Below are positions 35,325-44,456 of a DNA stretch of 64,000 bases, one piece after another (position 1 is the stretch's first letter; each line of letters opens with the position of its first letter). The stretch spans positions 682,001 through 746,000 of the forward strand of contig NZ_CP062803.1 of the NCBI RefSeq assembly GCF_008801925.2, in the 5' to 3' direction. The stretch is from Cupriavidus basilensis (lineage in GTDB: Bacteria; Pseudomonadota; Gammaproteobacteria; Burkholderiales; Burkholderiaceae). Below the pieces are notes generated by a model. That model was not told where the DNA came from and searched no databases. It was given only the letters and a program-made list of their open reading frames with translations. The translations under genes were made by a program, and so were the position numbers.

Positions 35325-35674
35325 CGTTCGCCGACACGGCAGCCTCAAGTTCAAGTGATGCCGCAGTGATGCCGCAGTGATGCCGCGGTAATGTCACGGC
35401 CACGTCCTGCACCGGTTTTGGGCGCATACCTGCTTTGCGAGTAGGCGTATTCCGAATCTTCGCGCCTTGTTCATGCCTTGCTCATGCCTTGGTGCTTTAG
35501 GCCGTTTCCGCCGCAATGCCGTGATTTTTCCGCATGCGCGGGGCTTGCCCGTCGCTCGACAATCCCCGGCAACAGCACCGCGCGCAGTTTGTTCCCGGCG
35601 AGCGTTGTCCGGCATGTTAAAATCCTGCGGTTTTCCGGCCCAGCCGTCCATTTCTCCCGCTCCTGCCTGGTGTT
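35325..35674. other. Intergenic region, 350 bp, between recX and DUF2889 gene
   Basis: No gene is supported. It contains an 11-bp tandem repeat near its left end (separate entry) and a -10-like TAAAAT at 35618-35623 about 50 bp before the DUF2889 start, with no good -35. Confidence 0.5.
35354..35386. repeat. 11-bp tandem repeat, three perfect copies
   Basis: AGTGATGCCGC repeated three times head to tail starting 29 bp after the recX stop. The unit is not a multiple of three and lies in non-coding sequence. Confidence 0.9.
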
Positions 35675-36349
35675 ATGCCGCTTTCCCCGCCCGTCAATCG
35701 CGCCCTGCGTCACCGTCGTGCCATCACGGCGGAGGCTTATCTTAGGGACGACGGCCTATGGGACATCGAAGCGCGCCTGACTGACACCAAGCCGCGCGAG
35801 ATTCCGCTGGCCGGCGGCGGCGTGCGCCCGGTGGGCGAGCCGCTGCACGATTTGTGGCTGCGCGTCACCATCGACCTGCGCATGAACGTCGTGGACGCCG
35901 ATGCCTGTTCCGACTGGGTGCCTTATCCCGGCCAGTGCGACACCATCGGCCCGGCCTACCGCAAGCTGATCGGCCTGAACCTGATGAAGGGTTTCCGCAA
36001 GTCGGTGAAAGAGCGCCTGTCGGGCGTGGCCGGATGCACCCATTTGACCGAGCTGGCCGGCATACTGCCGACCACCGCGATCCAGGCATTCGCCGGCGAT
36101 GTGTTCAACATTCGCGACGGCGGTGTAGAAGACACCAGTACAGAGCCGCCTTACCAGTTGCACGGCTGCCATGCCCTGCATTTCGAAGGCGAGGTCGTAC
36201 GCCAGTTTTACCCCCGCTGGTATGGTCACCAGCCAAAACCGAGGATCAAGACCGAAGGGTCATCGACCCCGGCGGCGCAGCCAGCGGAGGCGCTCGCCGC
36301 CCCCGCCGACGGCGCCATGTCGCGCAGGTCAACCGGCACTTCTGGCTAA
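35675..36349 (+). CDS. DUF2889 domain protein
   Basis: 224 residues, soluble. Family features seen: TAEAYLRDDGLWDIEARLTD near the N-terminus, GEPLHDLWLRVTIDLRMNVV, and GCTHLTELAGILPTTAIQAF. The last 45 residues are a disordered Pro/Ala-rich tail. The function of DUF2889 is unknown; it is often near metabolic genes in betaproteobacteria. 69 bp before sucC on the same strand. Confidence 0.85.
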   Translation: MPLSPPVNRALRHRRAITAEAYLRDDGLWDIEARLTDTKPREIPLAGGGVRPVGEPLHDLWLRVTIDLRMNVVDADACSDWVPYPGQCDTIGPAYRKLIGLNLMKGFRKSVKERLSGVAGCTHLTELAGILPTTAIQAFAGDVFNIRDGGVEDTSTEPPYQLHGCHALHFEGEVVRQFYPRWYGHQPKPRIKTEGSSTPAAQPAEALAAPADGAMSRRSTGTSG

Positions 36350-36418
36350 GCCAGGCCGGCCTGCAGTCCGCCGAGATTTCATCTCCACACTTTTACGCCT
36401 ACCCGAAAGGAAACACGC

Positions 36419-37585
36419 ATGAATATCCATGAGTACCAAGGCAAGGAAATCCTGCGCAAATACAATGTGCCGGTTCCGCGCGGCATCCCCGCGTTCTCGG
36501 TCGAAGAGGCCCTGAAGGCTGCTGAACAACTGGGCGGCCCGGTATGGGTCGTCAAGGCGCAGATCCACGCGGGCGGCCGCGGCAAGGGCGGCGGCGTGAA
36601 GGTGGCCAAGAGCATCGACGAGGTCAAGACCTACGCCACCAACATCCTCGGCATGACCCTGGTCACGCACCAGACCGGCCCGGAAGGCAAGAAGGTCAAC
36701 CGCCTGCTGATCGAAGAAGGCGCTGACATCAAGAAGGAACTGTACGTCAGCCTGGTGGTTGACCGCGTTTCGCAAAAGGTCGCCCTGATGGCCTCCAGCG
36801 AAGGCGGCATGGACATCGAGGAAGTCGCTGCCCACAGCCCGGAAAAGATCCACACGCTGATCATCGATCCGTCGGCCGGCCTGCTCGACGCGGACGCTGA
36901 CGACATCGCCCGCAAGATCGGCGTGCCCGACGCAAGCGTGGCGCAAGCCCGCCAGGCCCTGCAAGGCCTGTACAAGGCATTCTGGGACACCGACGCCTCG
37001 CTGGCTGAAATCAACCCGCTGATCCTGACCGGCGACGGCAAGGTGATCGCGCTCGACGCCAAGTTCAACTTCGACTCCAACGCCCTGTTCCGCCACCCGG
37101 AAATCGTCGCTTACCGCGACCTGGACGAAGAAGATCCGGCTGAAATCGAAGCGTCGAAGTTCGACCTGGCCTACATCTCGCTGGACGGCAACATCGGCTG
37201 CCTGGTGAACGGCGCTGGCCTGGCCATGGCCACCATGGACACCATCAAGCTGTTCGGCGGCGAGCCGGCCAACTTCCTGGACGTGGGCGGCGGTGCCACC
37301 ACCGAGAAGGTGACCGAAGCCTTCAAGCTGATGCTGAAGAACCCGAACCTGAAGGCCATCCTGGTCAACATCTTCGGCGGCATCATGCGTTGCGACGTGA
37401 TCGCCGAAGGCGTGATCGCTGCATCCAAGGCCGTGTCGCTGTCCGTGCCGCTGGTCGTGCGCATGAAGGGCACCAACGAAGAGATCGGCAAGAAGATGCT
37501 GGCCGACTCGGGCCTGCCCATCATCGCCGCCGATACCATGGAAGAAGCTGCCCAGAAGGTCGTGGCTGCTGCCGCGGGCAAGTAA
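36419..37585 (+). CDS. sucC: Succinyl-CoA synthetase beta subunit
   Basis: 388 residues. ATP-grasp enzyme of the TCA cycle making succinate and ATP from succinyl-Co[21 protein letters not shown], the [10 protein letters not shown] loop and [13 protein letters not shown] then [10 protein letters not shown] are typical. Good GAAAGGA site before the ATG. Forms an alpha2-beta2 complex with SucD encoded 81 bp downstream. Confidence 0.98.
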   Translation: MNIHEYQGKEILRKYNVPVPRGIPAFSVEEALKAAEQLGGPVWVVKAQIHAGGRGKGGGVKVAKSIDEVKTYATNILGMTLVTHQTGPEGKKVNRLLIEEGADIKKELYVSLVVDRVSQKVALMASSEGGMDIEEVAAHSPEKIHTLIIDPSAGLLDADADDIARKIGVPDASVAQARQALQGLYKAFWDTDASLAEINPLILTGDGKVIALDAKFNFDSNALFRHPEIVAYRDLDEEDPAEIEASKFDLAYISLDGNIGCLVNGAGLAMATMDTIKLFGGEPANFLDVGGGATTEKVTEAFKLMLKNPNLKAILVNIFGGIMRCDVIAEGVIAASKAVSLSVPLVVRMKGTNEEIGKKMLADSGLPIIAADTMEEAAQKVVAAAAGK

Positions 37586-37666
37586 GCCAGACGCGAACAC
37601 GAACGCCAGCAGCGCGCCGGGGCCAGGCCTTCGCGCGCTGCTTTGAGCCAAGCAAAGGATTACAGC

Positions 37667-38548
37667 ATGTCGATTCTGATTAATAAAGACACCAAGGTCA
37701 TCACCCAGGGCATCACCGGCAAGACCGGCCAGTTCCACACCCGTGGCTGCCGCGACTATGCCAACGGCAAGAACTGCTTCGTTGCCGGCGTGAACCCGAA
37801 GAAAGCGGGCGAAGACTTCGAAGGCATTCCCATCTACGCAAGCGTCAAGGATGCCAAGGCATCGACCGGCGCCACCGTGTCCGTGATCTACGTGCCGCCC
37901 GCAGGCGCTGCCGCCGCCATCTGGGAAGCCGTTGACGCTGACCTGGACCTGGTGGTCTGCATCACCGAAGGCATCCCCGTGCGCGACATGATGGAGCTCA
38001 AGGACAAGATGGCCAAGGGCAACAAGAAGACCCTGTTGCTGGGACCGAACTGCCCGGGCCTGATCACGCCTGACGAAATCAAGATCGGCATCATGCCGGG
38101 CCACATCCACCGCAAGGGCCGCATCGGCGTGGTGTCGCGCTCGGGCACGCTGACCTATGAAGCAGTCGGTCAGCTGACCGCGCTGGGCATGGGCCAGTCG
38201 TCGGCAGTCGGCATTGGTGGCGACCCCATCAACGGCCTGAAGCACATCGACATCATGAAGATGTTCAACGACGATCCCGAAACGGACGCCGTGGTCATGA
38301 TCGGCGAAATCGGTGGTCCGGACGAAGCCAACGCGGCTTACTGGATCAAGGAAAACATGAAGAAGCCGGTGGTTGGCTTCATCGCTGGCGTGACCGCGCC
38401 TCCGGGCAAGCGCATGGGCCACGCCGGCGCGCTGATCTCGGGCGGTGCCGACACGGCGCAAGCCAAGCTGGAAATCATGGAAGCCTGCGGTATCAAGGTC
38501 ACCAAGAACCCGTCGGAAATGGCTCGCCTGCTCAAGTCGATCCTGTAA
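37667..38548 (+). CDS. sucD: Succinyl-CoA synthetase alpha subunit
   Basis: 293 residues from ATG at 37667 with AAAGGA eight bases upstream. Rossmann CoA-binding start [20 protein letters not shown], and the active-site histidine motif [16 protein letters not shown] and [18 protein letters not shown] [16 protein letters not shown], whose His is phosphorylated. Partner of SucC. Confidence 0.98.
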   Translation: MSILINKDTKVITQGITGKTGQFHTRGCRDYANGKNCFVAGVNPKKAGEDFEGIPIYASVKDAKASTGATVSVIYVPPAGAAAAIWEAVDADLDLVVCITEGIPVRDMMELKDKMAKGNKKTLLLGPNCPGLITPDEIKIGIMPGHIHRKGRIGVVSRSGTLTYEAVGQLTALGMGQSSAVGIGGDPINGLKHIDIMKMFNDDPETDAVVMIGEIGGPDEANAAYWIKENMKKPVVGFIAGVTAPPGKRMGHAGALISGGADTAQAKLEIMEACGIKVTKNPSEMARLLKSIL

Positions 38549-38564
38549 ATACCGAAACGCAGCC

Positions 38565-38662
38565 TCCCGCCTCCGGGCGGGAACGCTTGCCGGAGCCGGC
38601 GCGCTCGCGTGACCGCGACTGCACACCGGCTCCCCATGCCCCCGCCTCCGTGCGGGGGCATG
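38565..38662 (+). terminator. Two hairpins after sucD
   Basis: First hairpin TCCCGCC-TCCG-GGCGGGA at 38565-38582; second CATGCCCCCGC / GCGGGGGCATG at 38635-38662. Neither has a long T run, so they may stabilise the sucCD message or end it with Rho. Confidence 0.5.
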
Positions 38663-38752
38663 TCATTCTGGAGTACCGTTACCTAGGGTATCTCCCAAGG
38701 TGCGCGACATGCCGATTGAAACCGAATCGAAAGCTTGATACGGTAAATCTTC

Positions 38753-38809
38753 ATGTCTGAAGACTCAGACATCCGAAATTCCGCAGGCGCCGCAGTTTTT
38801 GGCGGCGCC
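38753..38809 (+). promoter_or_regulatory. Structured leader of terC: two hairpins
   Basis: Hairpin 1 is a perfect 8-bp stem ATGTCTGA / TCAGACAT with AGAC loop (38753-38772). Hairpin 2 is GGCGCCGC / GCGGCGCC with an eight-base T-rich loop (38786-38809), ending 45 bp before the GTG start. The whole segment is also an open frame joined to terC in frame, starting at the ATG of hairpin 1. TerC/Alx genes are often controlled by RNA structure, but I could not match the yybP-ykoY consensus. Confidence 0.45.
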
Positions 38810-38854
38810 ATGTGGCGTTCGAATCATAATTTAAGAAACTCGAGGAGCTTTACC

Positions 38855-39550
38855 GTGGAACTGCTGTCCTCCACCGCTTTCTGGATCGCGTTGGGATCCA
38901 TTATCCTGACCAACATCGTGCTATCCGGCGACAACGCCGTGGTGATCGCGCTGGCCTCCCGCAACCTCCCGCCCGCCCAGCAGAAGAAGGCCATCTTCTG
39001 GGGCAGTGCCGCCGCCATCATCATGCGGGTGGTGCTCACGGTAGCCGCGGTCAAGCTGCTGAGCCTGCCGTACCTGAAGATCGTCGGCGCCATCCTGCTG
39101 GTCTACATCGGTGTGCAACTGCTCACCGGCGATGACGACGAAGAAGGCCACTCGGCCAAGGACAACATCTGGGCCGCGATCCGCACCATCCTGATCGCCG
39201 ACCTGGTGATGTCGCTCGACAACGTGGTGGCCGTAGCCGCCGCGGCGCAGAAGGGGCCGGAAGGCAGCCAGCTGATGCTGCTGGTTCTGGGCCTGGGCCT
39301 GTCGATCCCCCTGATCGTGTTCGGCAGCACCATCCTGCTCAAGGTCATGGACCGCTTCCCCATCATCATCGTGCTGGGCGCCGCGCTGCTGGGCTACCTG
39401 GCCGGTGAAATGCTGGTCAGCGACCCGGTGGACGCCGCGTGGTTCGAGATGCACGTGCCGCATGCCCACCTGGTGTTCGGCGTGCTGGGTGCCGCGCTGG
39501 TGGTGGTGGTTGGCAAGCTGCTGAGCAAGCGGGCGCCACAGACGGCCTGA
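38855..39550 (+). CDS. TerC/Alx-family membrane protein (YjbE-type)
   Basis: 231 residues from GTG at 38855 with GAGGAG eight bases upstream. Seven membrane segments; the paired acidic motifs are LSGDNAVVIALASRNLP in helix 1-2 and MSLDNVVAVAAAAQ in the second half, a pseudo-twofold metal-binding arrangement. Members export Mn2+ and help metalate secreted enzymes. A hydrophilic DDDEEGHSAKDN loop divides the halves. Terminator downstream. Confidence 0.9.
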   Translation: MELLSSTAFWIALGSIILTNIVLSGDNAVVIALASRNLPPAQQKKAIFWGSAAAIIMRVVLTVAAVKLLSLPYLKIVGAILLVYIGVQLLTGDDDEEGHSAKDNIWAAIRTILIADLVMSLDNVVAVAAAAQKGPEGSQLMLLVLGLGLSIPLIVFGSTILLKVMDRFPIIIVLGAALLGYLAGEMLVSDPVDAAWFEMHVPHAHLVFGVLGAALVVVVGKLLSKRAPQTA

Positions 39551-39595
39551 CGGGCTTTGTGGACGAGGTGGTGCCCCGTTGGGGCGCTGCCGGAC

Positions 39596-39629
39596 AAACG
39601 GGTGGCCCGGGAGCCGCCCGTTTTGTTTT
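39596..39629 (+). terminator. Rho-independent terminator after terC
   Basis: Stem AAACGGGTGGC / GCCGCCCGTTT with CCGGGA loop followed by TTTTGTTTT, 46 bp after the terC stop. Confidence 0.85.
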
Positions 39630-39824
39630 CGGGCTGTAGCGCAGGCCGCGCTGCAGACATGACGGTGATTTCAGTACGGTTTCAGACTGACTTGAGCCAA
39701 AGCGCGGGTTTACTGACCCGCCGCGTCATACTTAGTGACAAAATTTGCGCGGGATCAACACCCGGAAGGGCCCGAAGTGGCGAAAATTGTCACTCGCCGA
39801 CGAGACATCAAGGCTTGCCGGCGC

Positions 39825-39840
39825 TGGCACGCTAAGTGCT
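39825..39840 (+). promoter_or_regulatory. Sigma-54 (RpoN) promoter of pilA
   Basis: TGGCACGCTAAGTGCT fits the -24/-12 consensus TGGCACG-N4-TTGCT with a single mismatch. The invariant GG and GC are ten bases apart, as required. It lies 70 bp before the pilA start. Type IV pilin genes are classically driven by RpoN with PilR, so the assignment is strong. Confidence 0.85.
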
Positions 39841-39909
39841 AAGAACGTACAGCATCACATGAAACAAAATGTTTCGATTTGTATCCAAAATTCCTTCGAG
39901 GGGTCAATC

Positions 39910-40407
39910 ATGCAACAACGGGTGCAACAAATGAAAAAACTGGGCCGCCGAGTCCAGAAGGGCTTCACGCTGATCGAACTGATGATCGTGGTTGCGATTG
40001 TTGGTATCTTGGCTGCCATCGCAATTCCTCAATATCAAGATTACACGCGCCGTGCACGCGTTACCGAGGGTATTTCACTGGCCGCATCGGCGAAGACAGC
40101 CGTAACGGAAACTTTCCAGACTCGAGGTGTTAGCCCAATGATTGCTGCCACCGGTTGGGTTGCACCAGCTGCAACGCCGAACGTGAACGGCGTCGCTATT
40201 ACGGATGCGGGCGTGATTACGATCACCTACAATCAGGCCGTGATGGGCACGGCTGCTGCGCCGACGCTCGTGTTTACCCCCGTGGACGCGGCGGGTGCTG
40301 CTGTAGACCTGAGCGCCGCAGCGGGTGCCGCTTGGCCGAACCAGTGGAGTTGCTCACTCGGTGGTACGCTGCCAAACAATCTGCGCCCGGCAAACTGCCG
40401 TCCGTAA
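39910..40407 (+). CDS. pilA: Type IV pilin major subunit
   Basis: 165 residues. GAGGGG lies six bases before the ATG at 39910; ATG at 39931 would give a shorter, more usual leader. Prepilin peptidase site [20 protein letters not shown] with phenylalanine +1 and glutamate +5, then the long hydrophobic N-terminal helix. A C-terminal disulfide loop is formed by cysteines in WSCSLGG and RPANCRP. AT content is higher than in neighbours, common for pilins. The adjacent PglL-type enzyme likely glycosylates it. Confidence 0.95.
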   Translation: MQQRVQQMKKLGRRVQKGFTLIELMIVVAIVGILAAIAIPQYQDYTRRARVTEGISLAASAKTAVTETFQTRGVSPMIAATGWVAPAATPNVNGVAITDAGVITITYNQAVMGTAAAPTLVFTPVDAAGAAVDLSAAAGAAWPNQWSCSLGGTLPNNLRPANCRP

Positions 40408-40426
40408 TTTGTGGTACGCGATTGAT

Positions 40427-40458
40427 AAAGAAAAAGCGCCTTCGGGCGCTTTTTCTTT
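40427..40458 (+). terminator. Rho-independent terminator after pilA
   Basis: Perfect 14-bp stem AAAGAAAAAGCGCC / GGCGCTTTTTCTTT with TTCG tetraloop, 20 bp after the stop. Strong and symmetrical, so it may work both ways. Confidence 0.92.
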
Positions 40459-40516
40459 ATCCACTCCCCAAGCTATCATCCGCCTTCTGCCCACAAGGCA
40501 TAACAAGGCACCCCGC

Positions 40517-42388
40517 ATGCTGCCCTCCCGGTCAGCCATCCCTCTCAGTTTCCTCGCCGTAGCCATCTCGCTACCGCTGCTGGTTTCCCGGCACACGCTT
40601 CCGCTCGCCACTTTCTACGGCGAATGGACCTCGGCATTGCTGTTTGCGCTCTCCGTCATCGTGCTGGGCGCCTTGGCACAGCGGCAAGGCAGGGGCACGG
40701 CCTACCAGGCGGCTCCCGCCCAGTTCCCCTGGATCGTCCTCTTTCCCCTCTGGTTGATCGCCACCGGCATCACGCAGACGCTGACCGGCATGGCCGATGT
40801 GTCGGGCAGCCGCTTGCTGACCGAGCTCTCGCTGGCGCTGGGCGCGGCGGTGATGTGGGCTGCGTGGCGACAGGGCCGTGCCGCATCGTCCGTGGAGCGG
40901 CAGGCGATGGTGGATGTGCTGGCCATCGCCTGGCTGGTGGCGGGGTTGCTGGGCACGCTGGCGCAGTGGGTGCAGGTGTTTGGCCTGGAGCCGGACACGC
41001 TGGGGATGGTGTCCACTTACTTTTACGATGACAACCGCCGCTTGTGGGGCAACCTGAACCAGCCTAACCACCAGGCGACTGTGGCGGGCATCGCGCTGGC
41101 GGCGGCGGTCTGGCTGGCGGCGCGCGGGTGGCTCCGGGTGCCGGCCTGGCTGGGGGCGGCGTTGCTGCTGGTGAGCGGGATCGTGCTGTCCGGCTCGCGC
41201 ACGGGTGTATTGCATGTGGGGCTGGCCGCGGTGTATGCGCTGGTGGCTGCCTGGATGGCGCGGGGCGGGGCGGCGTTTGGCGGTCCGGGCGACCTGGGCG
41301 GGTTCGCAGGCAGCATGCAGCGTGCCGGCCACGCCGGGCGCAACCCCATGCGGCGTCCCGCCGGGCTGGCGTTTGCCGCGGTGGCCATGGTGGTTTTGCT
41401 GCTGGTCTTGCAGCCGGCGATCAAGAGCGCCGGGCAGGCCATGGACTGGCACCTGTTCGATACCGTGGCGCAGTTGCAGGGGGGGGATCAGCTCTCGTGG
41501 CGTGCCGCGATGTGGGCGCACGCGTGGGCGATGTTCCGCGCTCATCCGTGGCTTGGGGTGGGTTGGGGTGAGTATGGCTGGGCGCAGTTCCAGCAGCTCG
41601 CGCAGGTGGGCGTGAAAGTCGAGATGTCGCTGCATGCGCACAATGCCGTGCTGGATATGCTGGCCAAGATGGGCGTGATCGGCGCGGCGGGCGTGTTCCT
41701 GAGCCTGCTGGCGTGGCTATGGCGCGTGGCGCGCCAGCGCTTGTGGCGCGGGGATGCGCGCGAGCGCGCGCAGACGGGGCTGGTGCTGACCTGGCTGGCG
41801 ATGCTATGCGCGCATTCGATGCTGGAGTACCCGCTGCACTACTTGTATTTTGTGTTGCCGTTCTGCTTCATGCTGGGCTGGCTGGAGCCATCGGGGTTCG
41901 GCCGCCTGCGCGTGCCGCGCGGGTTTGCCGTGCTGGCGGGCCTGGCATTCGCCGGCGTGGCGGCAGCCATCCTGACGACCATGTGGCAGGACTACCGCCG
42001 TGCGGAGGCGCGCGAGTACGCCCGTGCCGAGCGCCGGGCCGCATTGCCGATGCCGAACTTCTGGTTCCGGCAGGCTGCCGCGTCGGACGCGATCGAGGAG
42101 GCCAGGATCACGCCGGAGAACGCCGCGCAGTTGCTTGGCGCCCATATCGCCGCGGTACACCTGCTGCCGACCCCGACGCTGATCTCGCGCACCGCCTGGC
42201 TGATGGCGCTGACCGGCGACCCGGTGCAGGCCCGGGCGTGGCTGGAGCGCCTGCGCTTCTACTTTGCGGGGGATGAGGCCAACCAGTTCGCGGAACTCGC
42301 CCGCGCCTGCGCCGAGGTCGACGCGGCCGCGCGGCCGCGGGACTTCTGCGACTGGGTGCAGCTGCGCGCCAAACACAAACCGGAGTGA
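40517..42388 (+). CDS. pglL: PglL/TfpO-type O-oligosaccharyltransferase (Wzy_C family)
   Basis: 623 residues from ATG at 40517, about 11-13 membrane helices. The LWGNLNQPNHQATVAGIALA motif is the conserved loop of PglL and pilin glycosylases, and a long periplasmic loop with DQLSWRAAMWAHAWAMFRAH then PWLGVGWGEYGWAQFQQL is the Wzy_C catalytic loop. The C-terminal 130 residues are soluble. Such enzymes move a lipid-linked glycan to Ser/Thr of pilin in the periplasm. Placement right after pilA supports that substrate. O-antigen ligase or polymerase is less likely. Confidence 0.9.
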   Translation: MLPSRSAIPLSFLAVAISLPLLVSRHTLPLATFYGEWTSALLFALSVIVLGALAQRQGRGTAYQAAPAQFPWIVLFPLWLIATGITQTLTGMADVSGSRLLTELSLALGAAVMWAAWRQGRAASSVERQAMVDVLAIAWLVAGLLGTLAQWVQVFGLEPDTLGMVSTYFYDDNRRLWGNLNQPNHQATVAGIALAAAVWLAARGWLRVPAWLGAALLLVSGIVLSGSRTGVLHVGLAAVYALVAAWMARGGAAFGGPGDLGGFAGSMQRAGHAGRNPMRRPAGLAFAAVAMVVLLLVLQPAIKSAGQAMDWHLFDTVAQLQGGDQLSWRAAMWAHAWAMFRAHPWLGVGWGEYGWAQFQQLAQVGVKVEMSLHAHNAVLDMLAKMGVIGAAGVFLSLLAWLWRVARQRLWRGDARERAQTGLVLTWLAMLCAHSMLEYPLHYLYFVLPFCFMLGWLEPSGFGRLRVPRGFAVLAGLAFAGVAAAILTTMWQDYRRAEAREYARAERRAALPMPNFWFRQAAASDAIEEARITPENAAQLLGAHIAAVHLLPTPTLISRTAWLMALTGDPVQARAWLERLRFYFAGDEANQFAELARACAEVDAAARPRDFCDWVQLRAKHKPE

Positions 42389-42422
42389 GCCTCCCCGCCT
42401 TCCTAAGCTGCGCCGCGCCGGA

Positions 42423-42959
42423 TTATTGCGGTGCGTAGCCCGGGGGCGGCGGTGGCGGGTAGTAATACGTCGGCGCGGCCACCGGACGCGGGGCCGCGGC
42501 CATGTGGCCGTAGACCGGCACCCGGTTGCCGCTTGCGTACATGCATTGCACATACGCCGCGTCGTACTGGCGCTGGCTGCCGTAGCCTGCATACTGGGCA
42601 TTGCCTGCCCCTACCGCCGCGCCGGTAAGCAGGCCGACCCCGGCACCCACCGCCGCGCCCGTGCCGCCATTGAAGGCCGCGCCGGCCGCCGCGCCCAAGG
42701 CGGTGCCCACCACGGCACTGCCTACCGCGCTATTGGTGGCCGCCTGATTGGCGGTGACGCCGCCCACCTGTCCAAAGGCGAACTGGCGGCAAGTGTTGTC
42801 GTCGGCCCGGAACTGGTCGAAGTTCTTGCCGGTGCCCGGCAGCACCATCACGCTTGGCCCGCTGGGCATCACCGCGCACCCGGCCAGCACCATCGCCGCG
42901 AGCGGCAGGTTCACCAGCATCGGCAGGCTGGGGCGGTTGAAGTGGTTCAGGACGTTCAT
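42423..42959 (-). CDS. Glycine-zipper lipoprotein
   Basis: 178 residues. Signal with lipobox LAGC at cysteine 28. A conserved-looking globular part FDQFRADDNTCRQFAFGQVG, then a glycine-zipper helical pair (AVGSAVVGTALGAAAGAAF and GTGAAVGAGVGLLTGAAVGA), DAAYVQCMYASGN, and a proline-tyrosine-rich tail. Likely outer-membrane-anchored; similar YMGG-like proteins stabilise the envelope. Function unknown. Confidence 0.82.
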   Translation of the reverse strand: MNVLNHFNRPSLPMLVNLPLAAMVLAGCAVMPSGPSVMVLPGTGKNFDQFRADDNTCRQFAFGQVGGVTANQAATNSAVGSAVVGTALGAAAGAAFNGGTGAAVGAGVGLLTGAAVGAGNAQYAGYGSQRQYDAAYVQCMYASGNRVPVYGHMAAAPRPVAAPTYYYPPPPPPGYAPQ

Positions 42960-43090
42960 CTCGGCACCTCGGTACCTCGGTCATCGATCGTGGCCCGCGC
43001 ACGCCGGCGCAGCGCGCCGTGAGCGCTTCGGGCATTCAGCTTGCCTGTCTGTCACGCATCAGGCATCACGCATCAGGCATGCATCCCGCG

Positions 43091-43534
43091 CTAGGCGGGT
43101 GGCTGTGCCGGCACCTTCTGCCAGCCGCCGGGGCAGGCCTTGATATACGGGTAGTAGCCATCCGGCCGCGTGCAGTGGTACCAGTACGCCTGCTGCTGGG
43201 GCGCGGGTGCCGCGGCACCGCCGCTGTCCATGTCCATCGCGCCGTCCTGGCCTTGCTCGATGTACTGCGCCGGCGCCGCAGGTACCGCGACGACCGCGGG
43301 CCCATAGGCATAGCCGGGCGGGTAGTAGTACGGGTAGGGGTAGCCCCACCCATAGCCGTAGCCGAATCCGGGGCCGATATAGACGCCTACGCTGCCGTGC
43401 CAGCCACCATGCCAGCCGCCGCCGTGCCATCCACCACCACCGTGCCAGCCACCACTTCTTCCCGCCAGCGCGGTACCGCTCGCGCCCAGCGCCGCCAACA
43501 CCAGCAAAAGCTGGCCAACCCTACGCCCGTTCAT
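43091..43534 (-). CDS. Exported Gly/Tyr/His-rich protein
   Basis: 147 residues from ATG at 43534. Signal peptide ending ALGASGTALAGR, then repeated GGWHGG units, a Tyr/Gly/Pro-rich section (GFGYGYGWGYPYPYYYPPGY) and a C-terminal YWYHCTRPDGYYPYIKACPGGW with two cysteines, which resembles the small C-terminal module of Burkholderiales surface proteins. Possibly a metal-binding envelope protein. The longer upstream reading frame is not supported. Confidence 0.78.
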   Translation of the reverse strand: MNGRRVGQLLLVLAALGASGTALAGRSGGWHGGGGWHGGGWHGGWHGSVGVYIGPGFGYGYGWGYPYPYYYPPGYAYGPAVVAVPAAPAQYIEQGQDGAMDMDSGGAAAPAPQQQAYWYHCTRPDGYYPYIKACPGGWQKVPAQPPA

Positions 43535-43749
43535 GTTGCCCACCTTGGATCGACGCGGAACGTGGTTCCGCTGGCAGCGCAGTTTGCGCCCCCTGACTGC
43601 ATTGAATACCAATTTGCCGCGCGCCGCGACGCGCCGCCCTCTGGCGAAATGCGGCGTTACGCTTGTTACAGCGGAAGCGGCGCCGGCACGGGACTGTGTC
43701 AGGATTGACAAGAAAGGTGGTTCGTATCGGCGATGCGGATCAGGCACAT

Positions 43750-43889
43750 GCGGATGCTGGCGCGGGCCTCGTCCATTGCTTAGCCCGCCGCCACCTTGGC
43801 GAGCGAGATCGGGTGGCATAGCGGGATCAGGTCAGAGGTGCGCTTGGTGGTCATGATGGCGGCCACGCGGGCAATGGCCCGGCACGTCG
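43750..43889 (-). pseudogene. Degenerate partial duplicate of moaC
   Basis: Minus-strand translation gives [20 protein letters not shown] then LAKVAAG-stop-AMDEARASIRM, matching codons about 51-98 of the intact moaC at 44457-44939 ([20 protein letters not shown]). It has an in-frame TAA and no start or end. Roughly 85 % of bases match over the aligned 140 bp, estimated by eye. It is the remnant of a second moaC copy. Confidence 0.85.
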
Positions 43890-43938
43890 ACTTCGGAAGC
43901 GATGCTGCGAACTGCATCGCTGATCGCTGTGGATTCTT

Positions 43939-44355
43939 CTACCTTCCGCTTGGCCCGCAACATTCGTCAGGGCAGGCCGGAAGCAGGGAGATTTCGACAC
44001 GCCTCCCGTTGCTCACATCGCCCGGCCTGTACACGCCAGAGTGTTCTTGCACAGGCACCTGATTGAAGTTCGTCTCTTTCAAGGTACGCACGACCGCGTG
44101 GAGACGTTCCGCCGCCAGAGATTTGGGGCTGCTCTCACCTTCCTCGGCATAGCCCCCGACCGTGATGGCCTGTTGCCTCGGGTACTTGATGCGCTGATCG
44201 ACCATCCAGTTCGCCAGGCGGAGCATTTCGGATGCGGTCACGACACTTGAGTTGGACGCGAAGTAAACGTCGATGTTCTTGCCCGGCATGCACGCATGCG
44301 CGCACTGCATCGACAAGAATGCTGACAGCGCAAGAACGATGTTAGCCGCGCTCAT
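43939..44355 (-). CDS. Small exported OmpA-fold-like protein
   Basis: 138 residues. Signal peptide MSAANIVLALSAFLSMQCAH, then one domain: KNIDVYFASNSSVVTASEML, RQQAITVGGYAEEGESSPKS, LAAERLHAVVRTLKE and GRRVEISLLPAC. The pattern of acidic beta strand, long helix and GRRVEI strand is that of OmpA C-terminal peptidoglycan-binding domains. Cysteine-rich ends (ACMPG, CPDECC). GC content is visibly lower than neighbours. It lies between the moaC relic and intact moaC, so it probably came with the rearrangement. Confidence 0.7.
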   Translation of the reverse strand: MSAANIVLALSAFLSMQCAHACMPGKNIDVYFASNSSVVTASEMLRLANWMVDQRIKYPRQQAITVGGYAEEGESSPKSLAAERLHAVVRTLKETNFNQVPVQEHSGVYRPGDVSNGRRVEISLLPACPDECCGPSGR

Positions 44356-44456
44356 AGATCACATACCCCGCAATGCTGTCGGCGTTCTGGAGTGTCAGTC
44401 CGGGCCGAGTTTTTACGAACTTCAAACGCTGAAGATAGCCCAATGAAATCAGATAT

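Noticed and set aside
38640..38855. yybP-ykoY manganese riboswitch before terC
   Set aside because: I looked for its conserved core in the leader and did not find it, though two hairpins are there.
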